Assembly: GCA_016286575.1 (NCBI GenBank)
Contig: JAEETB010000001.1
Coordinates: 16,644-80,643 of the forward strand
DNA length: 64,000 nucleotides
Direction: 5' to 3'
From: Prevotella sp.
GTDB lineage: Bacteria > Bacteroidota > Bacteroidia > Bacteroidales > Bacteroidaceae
Of the stretch, positions 36,049-45,060 are shown in pieces. Position 1 is the stretch's first letter; each line of letters opens with the position of its first letter. Made by a program: the position numbers and the translations under genes. The notes under the pieces were generated by a model. It searched no databases. It saw only the letters and a program-made list of their open reading frames with translations, and was not told where the DNA came from.

Positions 36049-37203
36049 CTATTTCTTGTTATCAACTATAATACCTAGAATTCTTGAGATGTCTTCATTT
36101 GATAGGGCATGATGCATCGGCAAACATAAAACCTCATCTGCCATCTTGTTAGCTAAAGGAAGATTATCCTTTTTTGATGACAGAAGTCCGCGATAAGTAG
36201 GGAAGTTACTTATCAAAGGATAAAAATATCTACGGCTTAGAATACCATGTTCTTTCATCTTATAATAAAGTTCGTCACGGGTAATACCATATTTCTCGCT
36301 ATCAACAAATACTGGGAAGTAAGAATAATTATGTCTTACGCCTGGCATATCTTCCCAAAAGGATATACCGGGGATTCCGCGTAACTCTGCACGATATTTC
36401 TTTGCCACTTCATTTCTAGCCTTTATTGCATTGTCAACCTGCTTAAGATTAAGTAACCCATATGCAGAACGCATCTCGTCCATTTTACCATTAATTCCAG
36501 GAGCAACAACCGTTACTTCATCAGTGATTCCAAAGTTTTTTAAGTTGTCTATTCGAACTTTCATTTTTTCGTCATGAACAACCAAAGCACCGCCCTCAAT
36601 AGTATTATAAACTTTTGTCGCATGAAAACTAAGCGTACTCATATCACCTGCATTCATTATGCCTGCAAGTCCTTTTTCATCATATGCAGACAATCCATAT
36701 TGTTCAGATGGTATCTCCACACCAAATGCATGGGCTGCATCATATATAACCCTAAGCCCATATTTGTCTGCAATTTCCTGTATACGTTTAGTATCGCACG
36801 GTTTCCCGTAACAATGCACAGGCATTATACAAGTTGTTGCAGGTGTTATAGCTGCCTCAATTTTATCAGGATCCATATTGCCCGTCTTTGGATCAATATC
36901 TACAAAAACAGGCTTACACCCATTCCACCAAATACTATGTGTTGTAGCAACAAAACTATATGGAGTTGTTATCACTTCTCCTGTTACTCTCAATGCTTGA
37001 AGAGCCGTCATTAATGGTAATGTTCCATTTGTAAACAAACAAACGTATGGAACATGAAGATATTCAGCAAGTGCTTTTTCCAATTGTTGGTGGAATTGTC
37101 CCATATTTGTAATCCATTTACTTTCCCAAATCTCTTTTAATAGTTTGGAAAATTCATCCAATCGTGGGAGTAGAGGCGATGTAACAGTAATAACCTTATT
37201 CAT
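36049..37203 (-). CDS. DegT/DnrJ/EryC1-family sugar aminotransferase
   Basis: A 384-residue PLP aminotransferase. The N-G-T-L-P-L-M-T-A-L phosphate loop, D-A-A-H-A-F-G, and Schiff-base Lys197 in F-H-A-T-K-V-Y-N-T-I-E-G-G are intact. It is distinct from the PseC of this locus and is adjacent to a GT56 enzyme, so a dTDP-4-keto-6-deoxy sugar (VioA/WecE-like reaction) is the likely substrate. Its stop meets the GT56 start at consecutive bases. Confidence 0.75.
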   Translation of the reverse strand: MNKVITVTSPLLPRLDEFSKLLKEIWESKWITNMGQFHQQLEKALAEYLHVPYVCLFTNGTLPLMTALQALRVTGEVITTPYSFVATTHSIWWNGCKPVFVDIDPKTGNMDPDKIEAAITPATTCIMPVHCYGKPCDTKRIQEIADKYGLRVIYDAAHAFGVEIPSEQYGLSAYDEKGLAGIMNAGDMSTLSFHATKVYNTIEGGALVVHDEKMKVRIDNLKNFGITDEVTVVAPGINGKMDEMRSAYGLLNLKQVDNAIKARNEVAKKYRAELRGIPGISFWEDMPGVRHNYSYFPVFVDSEKYGITRDELYYKMKEHGILSRRYFYPLISNFPTYRGLLSSKKDNLPLANKMADEVLCLPMHHALSNEDISRILGIIVDNKK

Positions 37204-37305
37204 AATTCGAATTCCAAAATTATAATACTAATTTAATCTTTTTTATCTCATTTACAATAATACTATTATTTTTTTTGTTTCCTCTCAATATTGAAAGAAG
37301 ACATA

Positions 37306-38289
37306 TCATAACTTTATTGTAACCATGTATATATTAGAAACATTGATATCACCTTTATGATAACTTATAAACAATTTCCTATTTTTATACACAATTCCAG
37401 GATAAGAGCAATCCTTATCACCAGAAATTCTTTCAATCGGAACTAATTCTTGTTTATTCTTATTAAGTCTATATAGGGTGGTCTGGAGCCCGTACTTATA
37501 GCTTCTACCAGCCACCAAAAGATTCCTTTTCGCCTTAATAATTTTAGGACAAGCAATTATTTCATCACAATCTTTCCACTGCCATTGTTTATTCGTTAGA
37601 TTATAGATTCCCAAAGCCGCAAAAATATCCTTACGCACAATAGCCAACAAATGATTATTATCTAACTTTGCCACAGAAGCCTCACTGGGATTTCCATCCA
37701 AATTGATCTTCTCTACCAGCTTGTAATTAATGCCATCTGAAGTAGTAACCATTCCAAAATAGGGTGCATAACAGAATCCATATGCTGTCCCATCAATCCA
37801 TTCTATATTCCATATCCAATTCCAATTCTGACAAACATCAAAATTAACATTTTGCAAAGGAGTGAACTCTCCGTTGCTTTTTATGAATGAAACACATGAA
37901 TTTCTTGTTACTGCTTTTCCGTTCTCGTACTTCACCTTTTCTGTTAACAGCATCATTTTACCAGTAGGAGTTACAGACAGCTGAGGATCTCGCAAATCAT
38001 AGCCGTCTTCCTTGAAAGATAAAAAAACCTCCCATTTTTCTCCATTTGAAGACTTAATGATCTTTATTACGCCACAATCCTTTCCACTGATATCAGCATG
38101 CATGTTTGCATTTCTAAATGCGCAGTACAGATTGTCTTGGTATTGTACTAATGCAGTAAAGGCTGCATGTGAGTCACCTTTCCATATAAGTTTGTCAGAA
38201 GATTGTTTTGATAAAATAGTAAAAGATGGAAACAGCAATAGCAGCAGAACACAAGATAGAAAATAAATTTTGTGTTTAGTAGATATCAT
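37306..38289 (-). CDS. secreted sialidase-fold (BNR-like propeller) protein
   Basis: A 327-residue protein with an N-terminal hydrophobic signal or anchor (residues 9-27). It has repeated beta-propeller blades including C-A-F-R-N-A-N-M-H, I-K-S-S-N-G-E-K-W and D-L-R-D-P-Q-L, like the early blades of exo-sialidases and related glycoside hydrolases. A full Arg triad and the Tyr/Glu pair cannot be confirmed by eye. It lies inside a pseudaminic acid locus, 1 bp after the AMP-ligase, so a role in trimming or binding nonulosonic-acid glycans is plausible. Confidence 0.6.
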   Translation of the reverse strand: MISTKHKIYFLSCVLLLLLFPSFTILSKQSSDKLIWKGDSHAAFTALVQYQDNLYCAFRNANMHADISGKDCGVIKIIKSSNGEKWEVFLSFKEDGYDLRDPQLSVTPTGKMMLLTEKVKYENGKAVTRNSCVSFIKSNGEFTPLQNVNFDVCQNWNWIWNIEWIDGTAYGFCYAPYFGMVTTSDGINYKLVEKINLDGNPSEASVAKLDNNHLLAIVRKDIFAALGIYNLTNKQWQWKDCDEIIACPKIIKAKRNLLVAGRSYKYGLQTTLYRLNKNKQELVPIERISGDKDCSYPGIVYKNRKLFISYHKGDINVSNIYMVTIKL

Positions 38290-38290
38290 A

Positions 38291-39691
38291 TTACCTGCTT
38301 AATGCTTTATAATTAATTTTACCCGATTCAAATCTCGGTATTGATTCTATCACTCTCACATCAAAGAACTTAGCCATCAAGGCGGTCTTTTCAGAAATAA
38401 GTTTCTTAACCTCTTCCTTCAAGTCCTCCTGCGTGATATAAATCAGCATCTGATTGTCATCACCCGTGCAGGCGCACTCAATACCATTAAAGTTCTCAGA
38501 GATAATCTTCTCGCTTTGATCCAGACTAACTCTAAGTCCAAAGAGCTTCAAGAAACGTTTCTTACGACCTACGATATAGAAGAAACAATCAGCGTCCTTC
38601 TTGGCCAAGTCACCAGTCTCATATACCCCGCAGAACTCATCACCTTTAGCTAGGTCCTCCACGCAGGTACCATAACCCATCGTTACGTTAGGCCCCTCAT
38701 AGCGCAATTCACCTTCTACATCAGCCTCAGTTATCTCATTGCCGTTCTCATCAACTAGAATGAGCTTGCCTTCAGGAATGGCATGGCCAATGCTGCCAAT
38801 ATGAGTTGCAGCCTGCTCGGGTGGCAGGAATGCCAAACGGGCTGAAGTCTCAGTGGTACCAAAGGTGGCAAAGAAACGCTTACCCTTCTCTACAGCATAA
38901 TCCACAAATGTCTTGAACAGCATGTCAGACAGTTTGCCGCCTCCCTCTGCCATTGTGGTCAGGTAGGGCAAATCCATCTTCCAGAAACGCAGGCGGTTCA
39001 GAATCTCATAGCTGAACGGTACACCTGTAAAGTTGGTGCCTTTCTGTTCCTTGATAAATGCCCAATATTTGGGACTCATCAGGTTCACTTCAATCAGCAG
39101 TACCGTTGCACCAGCATAGATGTGGCTGTTGATGACATTGAGTCCCATGGTGTATTGCATGGGCAGGTCAATGATACCACGTTCTTCGGGAGTCCAGCCA
39201 AATACCTTTGCAACATTCTTGGCGTTGCTCTCTATGTTGCCATACTTGTGACGTACCAGTTTAGGGCTACCCGTAGTGCCGGATGTGGTCATCAGCATGG
39301 AAAGGTCTGGATGCAGTGCAGGCGCTTTCTTGCCAGTCTTGCAAAGCACAAACCCCTTGTAGTCATACACCTTTTCATAACCACTCTCCTCAACCATTGC
39401 CTCCGGCATCCAGTAATAGGAAGGACCGTAGGTTTCATCCAACACTTTGAGCAATGCCTTGTCAATATGTGCACTCAATAATAAGCACACATCCTTGCAG
39501 TCATACAACGACAAGAAACCAGCCAGTGCTCCTACCCGGTTCTCACACAGGCAGAATACCAACTCACGCTCTGGTAGAACGGCAGACAGTTCACCACGCA
39601 GGTCAACCAGTTCGCCGTATGTTAATTGTCCACCCGCATCATCAATGGCAGCCATTGCTGATGCAGGCTTCTTATCAATATCAAACAGCAT
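38291..39691 (-). CDS. AMP-dependent acyl/aminoacyl ligase (ANL superfamily)
   Basis: A 466-residue adenylating enzyme. The A3 P-loop M-T-T-S-G-T-T-G-S-P-K, A5 F-G-T-T-E-T, A7 Y-E-T-G-D-L and a C-terminal G-K-I-N-Y-K lysine are all visible. It overlaps the ACP gene by one base, so the natural reading is that it charges the adjacent carrier protein with an acyl or amino acid group. It belongs to the carrier/transketolase/SDR module of this glycan locus. Confidence 0.8.
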   Translation of the reverse strand: MLFDIDKKPASAMAAIDDAGGQLTYGELVDLRGELSAVLPERELVFCLCENRVGALAGFLSLYDCKDVCLLLSAHIDKALLKVLDETYGPSYYWMPEAMVEESGYEKVYDYKGFVLCKTGKKAPALHPDLSMLMTTSGTTGSPKLVRHKYGNIESNAKNVAKVFGWTPEERGIIDLPMQYTMGLNVINSHIYAGATVLLIEVNLMSPKYWAFIKEQKGTNFTGVPFSYEILNRLRFWKMDLPYLTTMAEGGGKLSDMLFKTFVDYAVEKGKRFFATFGTTETSARLAFLPPEQAATHIGSIGHAIPEGKLILVDENGNEITEADVEGELRYEGPNVTMGYGTCVEDLAKGDEFCGVYETGDLAKKDADCFFYIVGRKKRFLKLFGLRVSLDQSEKIISENFNGIECACTGDDNQMLIYITQEDLKEEVKKLISEKTALMAKFFDVRVIESIPRFESGKINYKALSR

Positions 39692-39939
39692 TAAAATTCT
39701 ATGTTGTGATTCTTCAAGATTTCTTTACCAGCCTCAAATGAAGTGAACTGCATCACCTCGTCGGGCTCAAACTCAATACCGAAAGCATCCTCAATGATGG
39801 CCACAAGGCTCATCTGACCAATGCTATCCCACTTATCTACACTTTCCATGGTAGCAGCTTCAACTTCTTCCATGGGGATTTCAAGACCTTCTACAAATGC
39901 TTCTTTTAATTTCTCAATGTTGCTCATTTTCTTATTCAT
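39691..39939 (-). CDS. acyl carrier protein
   Basis: An 82-residue carrier protein. The phosphopantetheine serine is in K-W-D-S-I-G-Q-M-S-L, followed by an acidic helix and E-F-E-P-D-E-V. It sits between the ligase and the transketolase C-subunit with 0-1 bp spacing, so it is a dedicated pathway ACP and not the fatty acid one. The charged group may be passed to a sugar by a transferase in the locus. Confidence 0.85.
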   Translation of the reverse strand: MNKKMSNIEKLKEAFVEGLEIPMEEVEAATMESVDKWDSIGQMSLVAIIEDAFGIEFEPDEVMQFTSFEAGKEILKNHNIEF

Positions 39940-40914
39940 TTATTTGTTTAACTCTTTTTCTATTCTCTCTGCAATCTGCGGTGCTGTGAGTCCATGCTGT
40001 TCCCAACAATAACGCAAATCGCCTAATTTTCCATAAAAATCCCCGATACCGATGCGTACCAGCCTTGGAGTATTCTCCCTTTCTGAAAGATACTCTGCAA
40101 TAGCACCACCCAAACCACCAATAATACTATGTTCCTCTACTGAAACGATCAGATTGGAGTCAGTCATAGCCTTGTCAATACATGCGGTATCAAGTGGCTT
40201 GATGGTGTGCATATCCACCACGCGAGCGTTGATACCCATGGTGGCAAGCAACTCTGCAGCATCAAGGGATTCTCGTACCATCATGCCGGTAGCAATAATG
40301 GTTACACCTTCACCTTCTCTCAATTCGTTGGCTTTACCCACCACATAGTCAAAGTCGTTGGCATATACAATGGGACAATTCAGCAAGCCAGAAAGACGCA
40401 CATACACAGGGCCTTTCACATCGTGAGCCGCCTTCACTATCTTTATAGCCTCTAAGCAGTCTGCGGCTGAAAGGATGGTCATATTGGGCAGTGCTCTGGC
40501 CATCGCAATATCTTCTGTTGCCCAATGGGATATGGAGAGGGTTTCCATTGCAAAGCCTGCGGAATTACCCACTATCTTCACATTGAACTGATGATATGCC
40601 AGATTGTGTCGTACGAACTCTATGGCCTTTACCAATACAAAGGCCGCATAGGTGCAGGCATACACCGCACGGCCGTCCTCAGAAGAGAGACCGGCTGCTA
40701 TGCCAATCATGCTCTGCTCGGAGATACCGGCATTGATCACACGGTCTGGATAGTTGGTATAAAAACGGTCAAGACTGGCAATAGCCACACTGTCTGCCAC
40801 AACCACCCGCATATCAGGGTCGGTCTTGGCCAGTTCCATCATGCCAATGCCGGCGGCTGCTCCTTTTTGCCCTAAACGGGCGTAGGCTTTTATTAATGCT
40901 GGACTGTATGACAT
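39940..40914 (-). CDS. transketolase, C-terminal (pyrimidine-binding) subunit
   Basis: A 324-residue protein equal to the C-terminal half of a split transketolase: V-I-N-A-G-I-S-E-Q-S-M-I-G cofactor-contact segment, A-T-G-M-M-V-R-E-S-L, and the regulatory domain V-E-E-H-S-I-I-G-G-L-G. It starts 11 bp after the N-terminal subunit. Split transketolases occur in glycan and secondary metabolite loci where a two-carbon unit is moved onto a specialised acceptor. Confidence 0.85.
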   Translation of the reverse strand: MSYSPALIKAYARLGQKGAAAGIGMMELAKTDPDMRVVVADSVAIASLDRFYTNYPDRVINAGISEQSMIGIAAGLSSEDGRAVYACTYAAFVLVKAIEFVRHNLAYHQFNVKIVGNSAGFAMETLSISHWATEDIAMARALPNMTILSAADCLEAIKIVKAAHDVKGPVYVRLSGLLNCPIVYANDFDYVVGKANELREGEGVTIIATGMMVRESLDAAELLATMGINARVVDMHTIKPLDTACIDKAMTDSNLIVSVEEHSIIGGLGGAIAEYLSERENTPRLVRIGIGDFYGKLGDLRYCWEQHGLTAPQIAERIEKELNK

Positions 40915-40925
40915 TTACAATTTTA

Positions 40926-41753
40926 CTATTTACTATTTATTTCCTCTACAGCTTGTTGGTACTGCTTTTCGTTCAGCACCGCCTGATGCCAGGACTTATT
41001 ATTCTCAATAAACGACACACCTTTACCCTTGGTGGTCTCTGCTATCACTACGTAGGGTTTACCTTCGGGTTTGTATTTCAGGGCTTCCAAAAGCTGGTGG
41101 ATGTCATGGCCATTCACAGTGATGGACTCAAAGCCAAAGGCTTCCATCTTCTTCTGCATATCGCGTTGCGCCATCAACTCCTCAGTGTTGCCGTCCACTG
41201 ACATACGGTTACGGTCAATGATTACCGTCAGATTATCCAGTTTGTAATGAGCTGCTGCAATGAAAGCTTCCCACACAGGGCCTTCCTCACATTCAGCATC
41301 ACCCAACAGGCAGTAGATTTGATATTTCTGTTCAGTTTGTTTGGCAATAATGGCTTTGCCCACGGCAAACGATATCTCCATACCCAAACTCATGGAACCA
41401 TACTCCACGCCCAGTTCTTTCTTTAACTGGTGACCAACCAAAAGACCGTCATTCTGCTCGTAAGTATTCAGCACGTCCACGGGATAGAAGCCCGTCTCTG
41501 CACGGGCAGGATATTCTGCCAAACGGGCGTGTTCTTTCCCGGCAATAAAACGGTCACGGTCGTTCCACAACGGGTTGTCAATATCATAGTTCAAGATGGC
41601 ACCATACAACACAGCATAGATTTCCATGCAAGACAGACTGCCGCTCACATGAGCGCCACGGTTGCCAGCAGCCAAAGCCATGTCCATCGCATGAAGTCTC
41701 ATGCGCTTGCACATCGCTTTAATTTCTTCTTCATTTAAAACTTTTCTGTTCAT
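40926..41753 (-). CDS. transketolase, N-terminal (ThDP-binding) subunit
   Basis: About 275 residues. The thiamine-binding motif G-D-A-E-C-E-E-G-P-V-W-E-A ... I-I-D-R-N is intact and G-N-R-G-A-H precedes it. I choose the ATG at 41753 because a strong GGAGGAAGG ribosome-binding site lies just upstream and it follows the SDR stop by one base; the in-frame start at 41789 overlaps that gene. With the C-subunit it forms one active transketolase. Confidence 0.85.
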   Translation of the reverse strand: MNRKVLNEEEIKAMCKRMRLHAMDMALAAGNRGAHVSGSLSCMEIYAVLYGAILNYDIDNPLWNDRDRFIAGKEHARLAEYPARAETGFYPVDVLNTYEQNDGLLVGHQLKKELGVEYGSMSLGMEISFAVGKAIIAKQTEQKYQIYCLLGDAECEEGPVWEAFIAAAHYKLDNLTVIIDRNRMSVDGNTEELMAQRDMQKKMEAFGFESITVNGHDIHQLLEALKYKPEGKPYVVIAETTKGKGVSFIENNKSWHQAVLNEKQYQQAVEEINSK

Positions 41754-41754
41754 T

Positions 41755-42480
41755 CTACCTTCCTCCATCCACTTTGATGATTTCGCCATTGATATAGGAT
41801 GCCTGATCTGATGCCAAGAATACAGCTACTTGAGCAATCTCTTCCTTCTTTCCTAAACGCCTCAATGCAGATTCCGCAGCCAATTTGGTAAGCATCTCGT
41901 CGTTATACTGGTGGATCATTTCCGTCTCAATGGGGCCTGGTGCAATGGCATTCACACGGATTCCCATTGGTCCAAGTTCCTTGGCCAAGCATTGTGTCAT
42001 CATCATCACAGCGGCCTTACTGCTACCGTAAGCTATCTTTCCTGCCTGCGGTTCAATACCGGCTATGGAGCCCATATTAATGATAACGCCTTTCTTCTGT
42101 CGTGCCATCCGTTTAGATACCTTCTGGATGATACGGAGCATAGCAAAGTAGTTTATGGCAAAGAGGTTTTCAATATCTTCTACCTTGCTCATACTCAGCA
42201 AACCCACGGTGGAAAAACCGGCATTGTTCACCAGTACGTCAATAGACTGGCCGTCATCAATAATAGACTGGATGCCAGCATTGATGGCATCATTATCAGT
42301 CAATTCAAAATAGACGGGCTTAATCCAAACGCCAGCTTTTTCTGCCGTTTCTTTCAGCCAATTTTCGTGCTCAGGTGTTGACTTACGGGCGCAAGCCCAG
42401 ATGTTGGTTCCTGATGCGGCAAAGGCCTCCACCATGGCTTTGCCTATGCCTCGGTTGCTGCCTGTGATGATTACGTTCAT
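41755..42480 (-). CDS. FabG-like short-chain dehydrogenase
   Basis: A 241-residue classical SDR: T-G-S-N-R-G-I-G cofactor motif, N-N-A-G, S-I-A-G, catalytic Y-G-S-S-K and the terminal G-E-I-I-K-V-D-G-G. Placed between pseI and the transketolase pair, it likely reduces a keto intermediate of the module, for example a carrier-bound or transketolase-derived ketone. Substrate unknown. Confidence 0.8.
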   Translation of the reverse strand: MNVIITGSNRGIGKAMVEAFAASGTNIWACARKSTPEHENWLKETAEKAGVWIKPVYFELTDNDAINAGIQSIIDDGQSIDVLVNNAGFSTVGLLSMSKVEDIENLFAINYFAMLRIIQKVSKRMARQKKGVIINMGSIAGIEPQAGKIAYGSSKAAVMMMTQCLAKELGPMGIRVNAIAPGPIETEMIHQYNDEMLTKLAAESALRRLGKKEEIAQVAVFLASDQASYINGEIIKVDGGR

Positions 42481-42489
42481 AAGCTATAA

Positions 42490-43497
42490 TTACAAATCTG
42501 TTTCTTGTAATGGGTCACCCCTTTTAATAAATCTCTTAGCAGCTTTCCCCAACAATTCTTCATAATACTTTGGTGATAAGCCTGCACTTGGTCTAAATGA
42601 GCGAATGTTGTCCTTTGAAAACAACTCTCCTTCTGCAATATCCTTTGTCGCATACAAAGCTCTTCGTTTTCCTTTTTTTACCTCATCAAGTTCGTAAGTC
42701 ACTTCGCCAAGTGCTTTCTCTACAATACGAATCTCATCAACCATTGTCTTAAACTCTGCAGGTTCCATTGAGAAACTGGAATCAGGCCCACCTTGTGAAC
42801 GGGAAAGGATGAAATGCTTCTCTACTACCGTCGCACCAAGTGCTACTGCTGCTACAGGAACAACAGAACCCATAGTATGATCTGACAGTCCCACTTTCAC
42901 TCCGAAACGTTTTTTCATGTCGGGAATGGTCATCAGATTTACATGCTCGTATGGTGCTGGATATTCAGATGTACATTTCAGCAATGTGATATCAAACACT
43001 CCTTCTTTTCTGCATGTATTGATAGCCAGTTCTATATCTTCAAGTCCTGCAACACCTGTAGACATAATCACAGGCTTATGCTGTTGAGCTATCTTTTTGA
43101 TAAGCGGAATATCATTAATCTCAAAGGACGCTAACTTGAAAATAGAAATGCTCATACTTTCCAAGAAATCCACTCCTTCCAAATCAAAGGGCGTAGAGAA
43201 GAATATGAGGCCTAAACTCTCTGCATATTCCTTCAGTAAAGGTTGCCACTCATATGGCATTGCTCCTTCCTTGTACAAATCATAACGTTTAATACCTTTC
43301 CAAAGCCCTGATGGTATTGGGCCAAAATACTTGTTGTCGCAATCCATCACCAAAGAATCAGGCGTATAGGTCTGGACTTTCACGGCATCCGCACCACTTT
43401 CAGCCATTGCCTTGATGGTCCTTTTTGCCAAATCAAAGTCATGTTTGTGGTTCGCAGACAACTCAGCAATGATAAACACCTTATTTTTATTTTCCAT
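42490..43497 (-). CDS. pseI: pseudaminic acid synthase
   Basis: A 335-residue NeuB-family synthase: an N-terminal TIM barrel (A-E-L-S-A-N-H, D-A-V-K-V-Q-T-Y, F-S-T-P-F-D) and a C-terminal antifreeze-like SAF domain (R-A-L-Y-A-T-K-D-I-A-E-G). The L-Y-K-E-G-A-M-P-Y-E-W segment corresponds to the PseI type and not to NeuB. It condenses the 6-deoxy-2,4-diacetamido-altrose with phosphoenolpyruvate to give pseudaminic acid. It overlaps pseH by 11 bp. Confidence 0.9.
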   Translation of the reverse strand: MENKNKVFIIAELSANHKHDFDLAKRTIKAMAESGADAVKVQTYTPDSLVMDCDNKYFGPIPSGLWKGIKRYDLYKEGAMPYEWQPLLKEYAESLGLIFFSTPFDLEGVDFLESMSISIFKLASFEINDIPLIKKIAQQHKPVIMSTGVAGLEDIELAINTCRKEGVFDITLLKCTSEYPAPYEHVNLMTIPDMKKRFGVKVGLSDHTMGSVVPVAAVALGATVVEKHFILSRSQGGPDSSFSMEPAEFKTMVDEIRIVEKALGEVTYELDEVKKGKRRALYATKDIAEGELFSKDNIRSFRPSAGLSPKYYEELLGKAAKRFIKRGDPLQETDL

Positions 43498-44101
43498 ATT
43501 CGCTTAATGCTTTATCCATATTCCATTCACGGTAGAATCTGGCATACTTTGCAGTTAATCGTTCTGTTCCTATACCATTGACCAGAGATTCTTTTTTCAA
43601 CAGAGACTGAACACTAATTCGTCCATTCTTATGTTCCACTCCTGTTATCACAGCACCAAAAAACATGGTAAAAACCAGAGCTGGTTTATTATCAGCATAA
43701 TTATGCCCAACTAATGCATTGAATCCAAGTACGTTCAGCAAAAAATCCTTGTAGTTGCTGAGAACGAAAATGCTCTCTCCTCGTCCCATCACTTCTGGCG
43801 CCAAATAAAAGCCTGGTTCACATATTCCTTTTTCGTAATCAATATCTATAATATTCAATACTCCCACAGGTTTATCCGCTTTCAGAATCAGCCAATATAT
43901 TACATCATCATGGTTTTTGAGATTATGACAATAGCTTAAGTGAGATTCTTCAGTTATAGGTTCGGTATTGTTCATACACTTCCTAATGTCAGGATGATTT
44001 CTCCATTGTAAAATTAATAGAAGTTCCTCGTCCGTAAGATTGACAAAGTTCTTGTAAGAATACTTGTCGTATGTATATATTTTGTTCTTATCTATTTGCA
44101 T
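43487..44101 (-). CDS. pseH: PseH-like GNAT N-acetyltransferase
   Basis: A 204-residue GNAT. The N-terminal L-L-I-L-Q-W-R-N-H-P-D-I-R and S-H-L-S-Y-C, then V-L-N-I-I-D-I-D, are the PseH pattern. It acetylates the 4-amino group of UDP-4-amino-4,6-dideoxy-N-acetyl-altrosamine. It overlaps pseG by 10 bp and pseI by 11 bp, so the three are translated together. Confidence 0.85.
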   Translation of the reverse strand: MQIDKNKIYTYDKYSYKNFVNLTDEELLLILQWRNHPDIRKCMNNTEPITEESHLSYCHNLKNHDDVIYWLILKADKPVGVLNIIDIDYEKGICEPGFYLAPEVMGRGESIFVLSNYKDFLLNVLGFNALVGHNYADNKPALVFTMFFGAVITGVEHKNGRISVQSLLKKESLVNGIGTERLTAKYARFYREWNMDKALSEYGK

Positions 44102-45054
44102 AAACTACTAAATAAGCCCTTATATTTTTTTATTGTATTTTGAGCAGTGAATCCTTTCTTGTGACCACCTTTTTCTATTGAATCAATACTAGCAAACAAC
44201 CTTTCATTAATATCTAGGTCATTAAAACATCCTATGCCCCAGATGTATCCATCTTCGTTAAGCGCTTGGTAGATATTAATCTGATTATCCACATAGGTTC
44301 CAGCAATCACTTCTGTTCCCTGAGAAAGAGCTTCAAGTGCCACCCCACTGGCAGATACTACAGCAATTGCTGTCTTAGAAAAAAGGTTAGCCATTTGCTC
44401 CGCTGTCTGATTCAAGAATAAATCTACTCCTTTTTGCCTAAAACCCTCAATTCTTTGTACTCCTATTCTATCAGTAGCGATAACCTTGACTAAATAATGC
44501 GGATACTCTCTCTTTATACTATCATAGAATTGCTCTGAATATGAGTATTGGTCTGTTCCGCCTATACAAATGATTATACCCTCTTTTTTTTCTTGGCGTT
44601 CTATGTAGAATGGCTTTCGGAGAATTGTCCAATCAAGTCCTATACAAAATTGAGTATATGATTCTGCGGAGAAATCAGCGGAACGTAGTTTGGTATAGTT
44701 TATTATCGCATCTGCGAAATAATGCCTGTCATTTGTACCTATACTTATCAGCTTACAGCCTTTGTCTTTGATAGACTTCTCGTAATCTGATGTATAGAAA
44801 TAATTGTCCAAGAATACTATTTCATCTCCCGTCAGATAATCCAGGAACACTTTAAATTTTGAGTCATCCGCAGGGAGTTCCACAAGCTTACATACTTTAC
44901 GCACTTCCTCCTTCTGAAAGTCATTTAGAGACTGAGTAAAGAAAGTACAGTCAAAATCATCCTTTAGCATATCTGCAAGTGCTAATGTACGGATAAAATG
45001 ACCATATCCTATCTGTACACTAGCATCTGCACGTAAAAGCACCTTTTTTTTCAA
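44092..45054 (-). CDS. pseG: PseG UDP-sugar hydrolase
   Basis: A 320-residue GT-B-fold hydrolase: R-A-D-A-S-V-Q-I-G-Y-G-H at the start, then I-C-I-G-G-T-D and A-S-G-V-A-L-E-A-L-S-Q-G. It removes UDP from 2,4-diacetamido-2,4,6-trideoxy-altropyranose, freeing the sugar for PseI. The G-x-G-H histidine is present. Position between the HemL-like gene and pseH fits. Confidence 0.9.
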   Translation of the reverse strand: MKKKVLLRADASVQIGYGHFIRTLALADMLKDDFDCTFFTQSLNDFQKEEVRKVCKLVELPADDSKFKVFLDYLTGDEIVFLDNYFYTSDYEKSIKDKGCKLISIGTNDRHYFADAIINYTKLRSADFSAESYTQFCIGLDWTILRKPFYIERQEKKEGIIICIGGTDQYSYSEQFYDSIKREYPHYLVKVIATDRIGVQRIEGFRQKGVDLFLNQTAEQMANLFSKTAIAVVSASGVALEALSQGTEVIAGTYVDNQINIYQALNEDGYIWGIGCFNDLDINERLFASIDSIEKGGHKKGFTAQNTIKKYKGLFSSLCK

Positions 45055-45060
45055 AACAGA

